Shown piece by piece: positions 9,154-17,543 of a DNA stretch of 64,000 nt. Made by a program: the position numbers and the translations under genes. The notes under the pieces were generated by a model. It worked only from the letters and a program-made list of their open reading frames with translations, was not told the DNA's origin and did not search any database. This DNA is from Rummeliibacillus sp. POC4 (GTDB lineage: Bacteria > Bacillota > Bacilli > Bacillales_A > Planococcaceae): assembly GCF_003576525.1 (NCBI RefSeq), contig NZ_QWUA01000011.1, positions 1-64,000 of the forward strand, given 5' to 3'. How positions within the stretch are numbered: position 1 is the stretch's first letter; every line of letters begins with the position of its first letter.

Positions 9154-10764
9154 ATGTCATCTTTAATGAAAGGCACTGCCATATTAACCATTGGCATGTT
9201 TTTATCAAAGGTACTAGGCCTCGTTTATATATTCCCGTTTTACGCCATTATTGGGCAAGAAAATGTGGCATTGTATTCGTATGCCTATGTTCCTTATACA
9301 ATTATGCTATCGGTAGCAATATCAGGTGCACCGATTGCAGTATCAAAGTTTGTAGCAAAATATAACAGTCTAGGTGATTATGCGTCCGGTAGAAAGCTTG
9401 TAAAATCAGGCTTGATGATTATGACGCTTACTGGTTTTGTAACATTTTTGGCTTTGTTTTTATTAGCAGATCCAATTGCGCATCTAGTCATTAAAGATGA
9501 AGAGCAAGTGTTTACAGTATCACAAATTGCAGGGGTTATTCGATGGATCAGCTTTGCATTAATCGTTGTGCCATTTATGAGTTTGGTTCGCGGATTTTTC
9601 CAAGGCTATGATCATATGGAGCCTACAGCAATTTCACAACTGGTAGAACAAATTATTCGTATTATTGTTCTATTAGTAGGCGCTTTCCTTGTAATGCGAG
9701 TTTTTAATGGAAAAGCACAAACAGCTATTTCATTTGCTGTATTTTCAGCATTTATCGGAGCACTAGCAGGCTTAATTGCGCTTTGGTATTATTGGCGTAG
9801 GTTAAAGCCAGAGTTCGATCTAAAGTTGAAAAGCAGTGTATCATCAGGTCAATTATCATATACAAGTATTTATAAAGAAGTTATCACATATTCTATTCCT
9901 TATGTATTTGTGGGGATTGCGAACCCGCTTTTTCAATTAGTAGATATGTTAACATTTAATACCGCAATGTCTAATATTGGTTTAGCAAAAGTTTCGGATG
10001 AGTATTTGGGTATGTTAAACTTTACAACACAGAAAATTGTTATCATTCCGGTAATGCTTGCAACTGGTTTTTCGATGGCATTAGTACCGGCAATTACAAA
10101 CTACTATACAAGAAAACAAAATGGTGCATTGATCAATGCAATGGACAAGACCTATCAAGTCTTATTATTTGTCACATTGCCTGCTGTAGTGGGTATTTCG
10201 TTGTTATCTACAGATATATATCATTTATTGTATTCAGAAAGTGCTATGGGTTCTAGCATATTAGCTTTCTATGCACCAGTAGCCATTCTCTTTGCTTTGT
10301 TCCAGGTTACTGCTGCATTATTACAAGGAATTGATTATCAAAAATGGATTGTCTTTAGTTTATTAACGGGAATTTTAGTTAAATTAGCGATTAACATTCC
10401 TTTAATCCAATCGTTTGAAACAAAAGGTGCTATTATGGCAACAGCGATTGGCTATTTAATCTCAATTTTGATCAATATCATTGTTTTGAAAAAAGCCTTA
10501 AATTATAAATCTAAAATGGTTATAAGACGTTCTATACTCATTATTGCATTAACGATTATTATGGCAGCATTTGTCATTGTGACACATAAAGTATTAGTAT
10601 TGATGTTCGGCGTTGCGCATTCGAAATTACTTGCGCTTTTATATTTGGTTATATGTATTACTATCGCTGTAGTTGTTTATGGCTTTTTATCTTTACGAAT
10701 TGGACTAGCGCAAAAACTACTTGGTGAAAAAATTACTAAAATTGGTCGTAAATTTGGACTTTAG
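9154..10764 (+). CDS. murJ: Lipid II flippase MurJ (YtgP), MOP superfamily
   Basis: Polytopic membrane protein of 536 aa with about 14 hydrophobic helices. It belongs to the polysaccharide-export/MATE-like (MOP) superfamily; the start MSSLMKGTAILTIGMFLSKVLG is typical of the YtgP/SpoVB branch. YtgP is the MurJ lipid II flippase of B. subtilis, moving the peptidoglycan precursor across the membrane. SpoVB-type paralogues look alike, but the partner gene (ytzG-like pseudouridine synthase, 9 nt downstream) favours ytgP. The start ATG at 9154 follows a ggaagg ribosome binding site. Confidence 0.85.
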   Translation: MSSLMKGTAILTIGMFLSKVLGLVYIFPFYAIIGQENVALYSYAYVPYTIMLSVAISGAPIAVSKFVAKYNSLGDYASGRKLVKSGLMIMTLTGFVTFLALFLLADPIAHLVIKDEEQVFTVSQIAGVIRWISFALIVVPFMSLVRGFFQGYDHMEPTAISQLVEQIIRIIVLLVGAFLVMRVFNGKAQTAISFAVFSAFIGALAGLIALWYYWRRLKPEFDLKLKSSVSSGQLSYTSIYKEVITYSIPYVFVGIANPLFQLVDMLTFNTAMSNIGLAKVSDEYLGMLNFTTQKIVIIPVMLATGFSMALVPAITNYYTRKQNGALINAMDKTYQVLLFVTLPAVVGISLLSTDIYHLLYSESAMGSSILAFYAPVAILFALFQVTAALLQGIDYQKWIVFSLLTGILVKLAINIPLIQSFETKGAIMATAIGYLISILINIIVLKKALNYKSKMVIRRSILIIALTIIMAAFVIVTHKVLVLMFGVAHSKLLALLYLVICITIAVVVYGFLSLRIGLAQKLLGEKITKIGRKFGL

Positions 10765-10773
10765 GAGGTAGCA

Positions 10774-11478
10774 ATGCGTTTAGATAAATTATTATCAAAT
10801 ATGGGTTATGGTTCACGTAAAGAAGTGAAGAAACTGCTAAAGATGAAGGCAGTATCTATTGATGGGGTGGTAGCAAAAGATGTATCACTCCACGTTGATC
10901 CAGACAAGCAAAGTGTCACAGTGCTTGGTGAGAGAGTCATCTATCAAGAATATATCTACTTAATGATGAATAAGCCAGCAGGTGTGATTTCTGCTACAGA
11001 AGATCTATATGATCAAACTGTAATTGATTTGCTTGATCCAGTTCATGCACATTTCAATCCTTTCCCAGTAGGAAGATTGGATAAGGATACAGAAGGATTC
11101 TTATTAATCACGAATGATGGAGTTTTAGCACATAACTTATTGTCTCCGAAAAAGCACGTTCCAAAAGTGTATTATGCAAGAGTGGACGGTAGAGTAGTAA
11201 ATGAAGATATAGAACAGTTTCGCCAAGGCGTAATTTTAGATGATGGATATCATACGAAACCTGGTAAACTAACAATTATAAATTCTGGTGAGATTTCTGA
11301 AATTGAGTTGGAAATTTCAGAAGGGAAATTTCATCAGGTGAAGAGAATGTTCGAAGCAGTAGGTAAAAAGGTGATTTATCTAAAACGATTATCAATGGGG
11401 AATTTGTTGTTAGACGATAGATTGAAATTAGGAGAATACCGAGAGCTAACTGCTGAAGAAATTGAGAGTATTCGTTAA
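10774..11478 (+). CDS. ytzG: 16S rRNA pseudouridine synthase, RsuA/RluB family
   Basis: Pseudouridine synthase of 234 aa. An N-terminal S4 RNA-binding domain (MRLDKLLSNMGYGSRKEVKKLL) is followed by the catalytic domain with the RsuA-type motif PVGRLDKDTEGFLLITNDG, whose aspartate is the catalytic residue. The final GKFHQVKRMFEAVG segment is also characteristic. Members modify a uridine of 16S rRNA (position 516 in E. coli RsuA). The gene is directly downstream of murJ with an aggagg site and is probably co-transcribed with it. Confidence 0.9.
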   Translation: MRLDKLLSNMGYGSRKEVKKLLKMKAVSIDGVVAKDVSLHVDPDKQSVTVLGERVIYQEYIYLMMNKPAGVISATEDLYDQTVIDLLDPVHAHFNPFPVGRLDKDTEGFLLITNDGVLAHNLLSPKKHVPKVYYARVDGRVVNEDIEQFRQGVILDDGYHTKPGKLTIINSGEISEIELEISEGKFHQVKRMFEAVGKKVIYLKRLSMGNLLLDDRLKLGEYRELTAEEIESIR

Positions 11479-11489
11479 CAGAATGAGTT

Positions 11490-11686
11490 CCCTCAGCATA
11501 AAAAGATATCCAGCTTCGGGCGCTAGCTGCTCGAGACACTTCAGACCCTCATTCGAAAGCTGAGAAGATGCTTTCGATTCGGGCCTTCCAGTGCTTGTCG
11601 CGGGACCACAGGAAGTGGGTCAGATAGCCGTTGCCACAGGACGTGGCGAACTTAGGCTATCTTCCTTAATCGAGCGCCCTCAGCAT
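11490..11686. repeat. GC-rich structured intergenic element with flanking 10-bp direct repeats
   Basis: This stretch is far richer in G+C than the surroundings and has no open frame. It is bounded by identical 10-mers ccctcagcat at 11490-11499 and 11677-11686. Inside, gggcgct (11518-11524) pairs with agcgccc (11673-11679), closing a long stem. Two inner hairpins lie within: ttcgaaagc/gctttcgat around 11552-11578, and agatagcc (11622-11629) / ggctatct (11655-11662) with gccac/gtggc inside it. It resembles the multi-copy structured repeats scattered between genes in Bacillaceae and Planococcaceae genomes, from memory. Only one copy is in this window. Confidence 0.65.
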
Positions 11687-11704
11687 TTAAAATAAAATAA
11701 AAAT

Positions 11705-11747
11705 AAAAAGAATGACCGAGCGACGCAGCAAGGTCATTCTTTTTTTA
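11705..11747 (+). terminator. Terminator between ytzG and ytzE
   Basis: Stem aaaaagaatgacc (11705-11717) / ggtcattcttttt (from 11732), T-run on both strands, so it can serve the convergent ytzG and ytzE. Confidence 0.85.
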
Positions 11748-11854
11748 AACGTTCATAATTTGCGTATTAACATGTTAGACGAATTTGCCACCAGCATATG
11801 GCGAGTTGACCGTCCATTCAACGAAAAGCGTGAGATCCAACTCGTTGAACCTTT

Positions 11855-12076
11855 CTAAGATGTCATTTTCACTTTCTTACGCGTCGTTGTCCATTTGCCA
11901 CGACTTGGGCTTTCGACCAAATCGTTAAAGGCTAACACATTCAAATCTCTTTGAATGGTGCGAGGAGTGATGCCGAATTCATCGACTAAATCTTGCGTAG
12001 TCACAGTACCTTTACTATGAATGTACATATACACATCTTTTATCCGATTAAGCATCCGATCAGTGGTTGGTTTCAT
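11855..12076 (-). CDS. ytzE: Small DeoR-type HTH regulator (YtzE)
   Basis: A 73-aa protein that is little more than one winged helix-turn-helix of the DeoR type: RIKDVYMYIHSKGTVTTQDLVDEFGITPRTIQRDLNVL, the last part being the recognition helix. There is no sugar-binding domain, as in B. subtilis YtzE, which has the same size. It presumably binds DNA as a dimer; its targets are not known. It is divergent from pepV, and the shared upstream region carries two inverted repeats that might be its operators (inference). Confidence 0.85.
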   Translation of the reverse strand: MKPTTDRMLNRIKDVYMYIHSKGTVTTQDLVDEFGITPRTIQRDLNVLAFNDLVESPSRGKWTTTRKKVKMTS

Positions 12077-12401
12077 TGGTGAACCACTCCTTCATCTTAT
12101 TTCTCAAGACTAGCGGACGAAAATAATTGTGAGGTATTCAGGCTCCTAATTTAGTTTGCCTTAGACATCCCCTTTTCAATTTTAATGGTCAGACTTTATT
12201 GTCTGACAATTTCATTATAGCGAATGTTACTTGACTTTTCCATACTTTTGATTAAGTTTTTATGTTTGTAACAAAGTACAAGTCTTTAAACTCGAATGAA
12301 ATATCAAAAATTTACTTTAATATACGGATTTTTGATATTCCTATGTGGAAAGAATGAAAGGGTGTAAAATAGTAATTAGTTATTTAAAGGAGGAAATTTT
12401 A
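12077..12401. other. Divergent regulatory region between ytzE and pepV, with two inverted repeats
   Basis: No gene is seen. It holds gtcagac(12188-12194)–6 nt–gtctgac(12201-12207), and a perfect 11-bp repeat atatcaaaaat (12301-12311) / atttttgatat (12328-12338) that is not followed by a T-run. Both look more like operators or mRNA structures than terminators. Confidence 0.45.
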
Positions 12402-13799
12402 ATGGATTGGTTAAAAAATGCCCAACAACGCCAAGATGAGTTAATTGGCAATTTACAAGAATTAGTACAAATAAACAGTGTGTTAGATGAAAGTACAGTT
12501 TCTGCTGATGCTCCATTTGGTAAAGGACCAAAAGAAGCATTGGACTGGATGCTTGAACAAGGTAAAAGCCAAGGGTTAAAAACAAAATTGATCGATAATA
12601 TGGTTGGTTATATCGAAATGGGTGAAGGTGAAGAATTAGTCGGTATCCTTTGTCATGTCGATGTTGTTCCTGCTGGTAGTGATTGGATACATCCTCCATT
12701 TGGTGCTGTTGTAGAAGATGGTAAATTATTTGGTCGTGGGTCTATTGATGATAAAGGACCAACGATGGCAGCATGGTTAGCTATGAAAATGGTCAAAGAC
12801 GCAGGCATTAAATTAGATCGTAGAGTTCGAATGATCGTTGGCTCAGATGAAGAAACTGGTTTCCGCTGTGTTAAGCGTTATATAGAAAAAGAAGAAATGC
12901 CAACATTAGGATTTGCGCCGGATGCTGATTTCCCAATTATTAATGCTGAAAAAGGAATTGCTGAAATTTCATTCCGCCAACAATCTAAATCACAAGAAAA
13001 AGAACAACTAGTATCATTCCATGCAGGTCACCGTATTAATATGGTACCAGATTTTGCTGAAGCCATTGTTCGAAATGTACCAGAAGAATTTGAATTGACG
13101 TTTAATGCTTATTTGAATTTTGCTGAATTAGAAGGAAACATTGAAGAAACTTCAGATGGGTTTAAATTATCGATAAAAGGTCGTTCCGCACATGCGATGG
13201 AACCAAATGCTGGTATTAATGCAGCTGTAAAATTAGCTCAATATTTGAACACCGTATTTACAACACCACAGTCAAAAGAATTTACTCAATTCTTAGTAAC
13301 CGGTTTTGCAAATGAATCTCGTGGTCGTGCATTAGATCTTGCATTCAAAGATGAGATGTCAGGGGATACGACTTTAAATGCTGGGGTAGTTACTTTTGAA
13401 GAAGGTAAAGGCGGTCAAGTTGATGTAAGTATGCGCTATTCTGTATCTTATCCATATGAAGAAAAGATTACAGCTGCAAGCTCTACTGTAGCAAAACTTG
13501 GCTTTGCGCTTGATGTAGTTGATGATTCTAAACCACATTATGTAGATCCAAAAGAAGAACTAATTCAAAAACTTTCAAAAGTATATGAACGAAATACAGG
13601 AGAAAAAGCTGAACTGCTATCTATCGGTGGTGGTACTTATGCACGGGAATTAGAAACTGGCGTAGCATTCGGTATGTTATTCCCTGGAGAACCTGATTTA
13701 GCTCACCAAGCAGACGAATATGTAGTAATCGAAAATCTTGTTAAAGCAGCAGCGATTTATGCTGATGCTATTGTCGAATTAGGCACAAAAAATAACTAG
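12402..13799 (+). CDS. pepV: Dipeptidase PepV (M20 family metallopeptidase)
   Basis: Zinc dipeptidase of 465 aa; PepV cleaves dipeptides, including beta-Ala and D-Ala containing ones, in the cytoplasm. The M20 metal and catalytic motifs are present: GILCHVDVVPAG (H85, D87), GRGSIDDKGP (D117/D118), GSDEETG (E150/E151) and GRSAHAMEP. The final catalytic-domain histidine is in LAHQADEY. An ATG 57 nt upstream is possible, but the aaaggagg sequence just before 12402 decides this start, and M-D-W-L matches the family's N-terminus. A terminator follows. Confidence 0.93.
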   Translation: MDWLKNAQQRQDELIGNLQELVQINSVLDESTVSADAPFGKGPKEALDWMLEQGKSQGLKTKLIDNMVGYIEMGEGEELVGILCHVDVVPAGSDWIHPPFGAVVEDGKLFGRGSIDDKGPTMAAWLAMKMVKDAGIKLDRRVRMIVGSDEETGFRCVKRYIEKEEMPTLGFAPDADFPIINAEKGIAEISFRQQSKSQEKEQLVSFHAGHRINMVPDFAEAIVRNVPEEFELTFNAYLNFAELEGNIEETSDGFKLSIKGRSAHAMEPNAGINAAVKLAQYLNTVFTTPQSKEFTQFLVTGFANESRGRALDLAFKDEMSGDTTLNAGVVTFEEGKGGQVDVSMRYSVSYPYEEKITAASSTVAKLGFALDVVDDSKPHYVDPKEELIQKLSKVYERNTGEKAELLSIGGGTYARELETGVAFGMLFPGEPDLAHQADEYVVIENLVKAAAIYADAIVELGTKNN

Positions 13800-13839
13800 T
13801 AGTCTTCCATATATGCCAAATAAATGGTAAAATATAATT

Positions 13840-13880
13840 ACAGTCCTCATGTTTTCTTTAAATGAGGGCTGTTTTAATTT
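13840..13880 (+). terminator. Terminator after pepV
   Basis: Stem cagtcctcat (13841-13850) / atgagggctg (13862-13871) followed by ttttaattttt. Confidence 0.8.
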
Positions 13881-14102
13881 TTAGGATATGTTATGAGTTT
13901 AGAGTTCATCCAAGTATAGGGAATGGATAAATTCGTTTTTTAGTAAATTTGATAACAGCAGAATAACAATATTCTTATCGCAAATAATAAGGTTAAACAA
14001 GTACAAATAATTATTGATAGAAGGTGATTAGGATAGTTAAATGTCGCATCAATCGATCAAATAGTAAATCAAAACTTATTTTAAAGAAGGAGTGATTTTA
14101 CC
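13881..14102. other. AT-rich upstream region of the beta-helix gene
   Basis: No gene, repeat or recognisable regulatory motif seen apart from a strong ribosome binding site (aaagaaggagtga) ahead of 14103. The whole pepV-to-next-gene gap, including the terminator, is 303 nt. Confidence 0.4.
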
Positions 14103-16418
14103 ATGAAGAAAATGATTAAAATTAGTATATACATAGCATCTTTATGCATTCTGTTTAGTATTTTATATCTTAAAAATAACGATTTAATCGCATTAGCCAG
14201 CCAGAAAACTTACACAATTTCTCCAAGTACGACTCCTATAAATCAAAAGATGAAAAAATATAGAACATATTCATCCAAAACAAAAAATTATTATACACTG
14301 AGGTCCTATCTTGAAATGTTAGAAGTTAATGGAGGAGGAACCTTAATATTAAAAAAAGGTACATATAAAATAACAAATACATTATTTGTACCATCAAATG
14401 TCACTATACGATTAAATAATGGTGTGGTATTAGAAAAAAGTATGGAAACAGGCAATTCATTGAAACCTTCAAAATCCATGTTTCAGCTAGTAGCCCCTAG
14501 TATCCAAAAGAATGGAGATCTTCATGATGGGTATACGGGTTCCAAAAATATTACGATAACAAGTAATGGTAAGGCAACTATCGATTTGAAAGATGAAGAA
14601 AAGGTGAATGGTATTATTACAGGGCATAACCAAAACCTTACAATAAGCAATATCAAATTTCAAAATGCAAACGAAGGATATTTTATTCAGTTAGTGGCAA
14701 CGAAGAATTCGAAAATCATTAATAATACTTTCACAAAGGGAAAATCTAAATCCAAGCCGTCAATTAGTATTGAAGCAGCTGACTTTTCTTATGGAACGTA
14801 TAAAGTTGGATGGAGTATGTATGATGAAACTCCAAATTCACAAGTATTAATCGAAAAAAATAAATTTGATGGAGTTTATGAAGCAATAAGTTCCAACCAA
14901 TTTACTGTAGATATTTTTCACTCTAAAGTGAAAATTTTAAATAATACAATTAAAAATACAACTGCTAGCGCAATCGTTATGAAAAATTGGAAGTTGCCTA
15001 CTATTGAAAATAATAAGATTGATTCTGTAAATGGGGATTATGGGATTTTTGTGAAAGGTACTTATAAACCAATCATACAGCTCAATCAATTTACAAATAT
15101 GCAAATTGCCGTATTTTTAGCTGCACAAAATGATTTAAATGAACCATCAAATAATAATACGGTCACATTAGGAACGAAAAAAGCTCTTGCATCAAATCAA
15201 GGAAGAGATTTAGAAGAATATAATATGCAGATTGAGAATAATTCGACGGAGCCAGTAGAAAAAATTGAAATAACGAATATGAATGATATTGGAAAAAGAG
15301 AATATAGAGTAACCCCTGAATCACCAACTCTTAACAAAGAATTTCTTTTGCGCGCTTCCTACACTCCAGAAACGAAACAATACTATGCACTACGTTCTTA
15401 TATGGAGCAACTTGAAAAACAAGGTGGAGGGAAAATTATTTTCTCAAAGGGCTTATATACAATTTCAAATGTGCTATATGTTCCGTCAAATGTAACATTA
15501 GAATTTGAAGATGGCACGGAAATTAGAAAAGGTGATGAAACTGGTACAACAGTTATGAATCCTTCTAGCTCTATTTTCCAACTGATTCGTCCATCTTTAT
15601 CTAAAAAAGAACGAGTTGTAAGCGGACATAATGGTGAAAAAAACATAAGCTTTATCGGAAAAGGAAAAGTTGTTTTTAATCTGAATTATAAGCTAAGTAG
15701 CTTTGCAATTATTATGGGCCATAACAAAAATGTTCATATTTCTAATATTGAATTTCGTAATATGAATGCTGGTCATTTTATCGAAATGGATGCCTCTGAA
15801 GATGTCACAATTGAAAATAACCAATTTATCGATTCTAAACCATCAGACCGAAATATTAAAGAAGCGATTAATATTGATACTCCTGATAAAACAACACTAG
15901 GTTGGAGTTCGAAATGGAGTAATTTTGATTGTACAGCGAATAATCGTGTGAACATCATTAATAACGTATTTAAAAATTTGGATCGCTCAATAGGAACTCA
16001 CAAATATTCAGGAGGACATCTTCACACGAATGTAGTTATTAGAGGAAATACGATTGATACGATGAGAAATGATGCAATAAGAGTGATGAATTGGAAAACC
16101 CCAACTATTGAAAAGAATGATATTCGAAACGTCGCAGTTGGTAATCCTAAAAAAAGAGGGATTTTATCAAGTGGGGCGATTAATCCTAAAATACGTGATA
16201 ACACTTTTACCAACGTTGGACGAGCAATTCAATTTATTGCTTGGAAAAATACAGGCCCAGGAGAACAATATGATGAGATTAAGGATGTATTATCAGATGA
16301 GGAAAAGGATTTATTGAAAACAAATCAAATCTTCAATACAACAGAAAGCTTTATCCGTATTTCTTCGGTTTATCTAGAATACAGCAAGCCAGAAAAGATA
16401 AGCTTGACTTCAAAATAG
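14103..16418 (+). CDS. Exported protein with two tandem parallel beta-helix domains
   Basis: Protein of 771 aa. Residues about 5-23 form a signal peptide or signal anchor. The rest is two homologous halves of roughly 360 residues: YYTLRSYLEMLEVNGGG (about 63-79) recurs as YYALRSYMEQLEKQGGG (about 425-441), followed in each by YVPSNVT-type and TGHNxNxxISNI-type stretches and many short NNxF/NNxI turns. That is the pattern of right-handed parallel beta-helices (pectate-lyase/PbH1 repeats). Such domains bind or cleave polysaccharides; no lyase catalytic set is clearly visible, so binding or an unknown cleavage is equally possible. It stands alone between terminators and is not part of the syntenic backbone. 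Confidence 0.8.
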   Translation: MKKMIKISIYIASLCILFSILYLKNNDLIALASQKTYTISPSTTPINQKMKKYRTYSSKTKNYYTLRSYLEMLEVNGGGTLILKKGTYKITNTLFVPSNVTIRLNNGVVLEKSMETGNSLKPSKSMFQLVAPSIQKNGDLHDGYTGSKNITITSNGKATIDLKDEEKVNGIITGHNQNLTISNIKFQNANEGYFIQLVATKNSKIINNTFTKGKSKSKPSISIEAADFSYGTYKVGWSMYDETPNSQVLIEKNKFDGVYEAISSNQFTVDIFHSKVKILNNTIKNTTASAIVMKNWKLPTIENNKIDSVNGDYGIFVKGTYKPIIQLNQFTNMQIAVFLAAQNDLNEPSNNNTVTLGTKKALASNQGRDLEEYNMQIENNSTEPVEKIEITNMNDIGKREYRVTPESPTLNKEFLLRASYTPETKQYYALRSYMEQLEKQGGGKIIFSKGLYTISNVLYVPSNVTLEFEDGTEIRKGDETGTTVMNPSSSIFQLIRPSLSKKERVVSGHNGEKNISFIGKGKVVFNLNYKLSSFAIIMGHNKNVHISNIEFRNMNAGHFIEMDASEDVTIENNQFIDSKPSDRNIKEAINIDTPDKTTLGWSSKWSNFDCTANNRVNIINNVFKNLDRSIGTHKYSGGHLHTNVVIRGNTIDTMRNDAIRVMNWKTPTIEKNDIRNVAVGNPKKRGILSSGAINPKIRDNTFTNVGRAIQFIAWKNTGPGEQYDEIKDVLSDEEKDLLKTNQIFNTTESFIRISSVYLEYSKPEKISLTSK

Positions 16419-16420
16419 AT

Positions 16421-16462
16421 AAAAAGATGTGGTGAATTTGTATCTCACCACATCTTTTCTTT
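16421..16462 (+). terminator. Terminator after the beta-helix gene
   Basis: Stem aaaagatgtggtga / tcaccacatctttt between 16422 and 16458. Confidence 0.85.
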
Positions 16463-16505
16463 GTGTATAATGAAAAGAAATAAAAAAATAAGGAGTGCAA
16501 AATGA

Positions 16506-17351
16506 ATGGAAAAAATGTTATTAAATAATGATTTAATTGACAATGACCAGATGAAACTGTCTATTAATGATAGGGGATATCAATTTGGTGACGGGATATA
16601 TGAAGTCATTAAAGTCTATAATGGGAATTTATTTACCCCAACAGAGCATATCGATAGGTTATACCGAAGTGCAGAAGAAATTCGTCTAGTAATCCCATAT
16701 ACAAAAGATGTTTTACATAAAATGCTTTACGATCTTGTAGAAGAAAATGAGTTAACCGATGGACATATTTATCTACAAATAACAAGGGGAGTTTCGCCAA
16801 GAAATCATGCTTTTCCTATTGAGCCTACTGAACCTGTTTTGATCGCTTATACGCAAACGGCAGAAAGACCTGTCAATAATCACCGTAATGGCGTTAGTGC
16901 CATTCTTGTTGAAGATATACGTTGGCTACGATGTGATATAAAAAGTTTAAATTTACTTGGCAATGTTCTTGCTAAGCAAAAGGCGCACGAGGCTAACTGT
17001 TATGAAGCCATTCAACATCGCGGAGAGATAGTTACAGAGGGATCTTCTTCTAATATTTACGGTATTAAGAACGGTGTATTATATACACATCCAACAAACC
17101 AATATATTTTAAATGGGATTACACGCCAGGTTGTGATGAAATGTTGCCAAGAATTAGGCATACAAGTTGTAGAGGAGCCTATGACAAAAGAAGAACTATT
17201 ACAAATGGATGAGGTCTTCTTATCATCTACCACTTCTGAAATAACACCAATCATAAAAATAGATGATTCTATTATAAATTCAGGTAAACCTGGTGATTTT
17301 ACACGGAAAATACAACAAGCATTTGAAGAAAAAGTACAACAAGTTATGTGA
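16506..17351 (+). CDS. dat: D-amino acid aminotransferase
   Basis: PLP-dependent class IV aminotransferase of 281 aa that interconverts D-alanine/2-oxoglutarate and pyruvate/D-glutamate, supplying D-amino acids for the cell wall. NDRGYQFGDGIYEVIKVYNG near the N-terminus is characteristic; the PLP lysine is K146 in DIKSLNLLGNVLAKQKA, close to K145 of the thermophilic Bacillus enzyme. EGSSSNIYGI and SSTTSEITPI bind the cofactor phosphate. An ATG 4 nt upstream reads into an early stop, so the start is 16506. In related species it also follows pepV. Confidence 0.93.
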   Translation: MEKMLLNNDLIDNDQMKLSINDRGYQFGDGIYEVIKVYNGNLFTPTEHIDRLYRSAEEIRLVIPYTKDVLHKMLYDLVEENELTDGHIYLQITRGVSPRNHAFPIEPTEPVLIAYTQTAERPVNNHRNGVSAILVEDIRWLRCDIKSLNLLGNVLAKQKAHEANCYEAIQHRGEIVTEGSSSNIYGIKNGVLYTHPTNQYILNGITRQVVMKCCQELGIQVVEEPMTKEELLQMDEVFLSSTTSEITPIIKIDDSIINSGKPGDFTRKIQQAFEEKVQQVM

Positions 17352-17363
17352 ATTCGGTCCTTT

Positions 17364-17412
17364 GAACATCGAACATATCATATTTGAATGTTCGATGTTT
17401 AATTATTTTTAT
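17364..17412 (+). terminator. Terminator after dat
   Basis: Perfect 12-bp stem aacatcgaacat (17365-17376) / atgttcgatgtt (17388-17399) with a T-rich tail. Confidence 0.85.
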
Positions 17413-17543
17413 GATTTTATAATTAGAAACTAATTTATGGAATTGACTCAAGTGGTTCATATATCCCTTTTTTTCTACTGCTATCGTGGTAAAATAGATT
17501 TATATAACTTTCTGTTTATTTCAAACTTTGGGGAGAAAATGAT

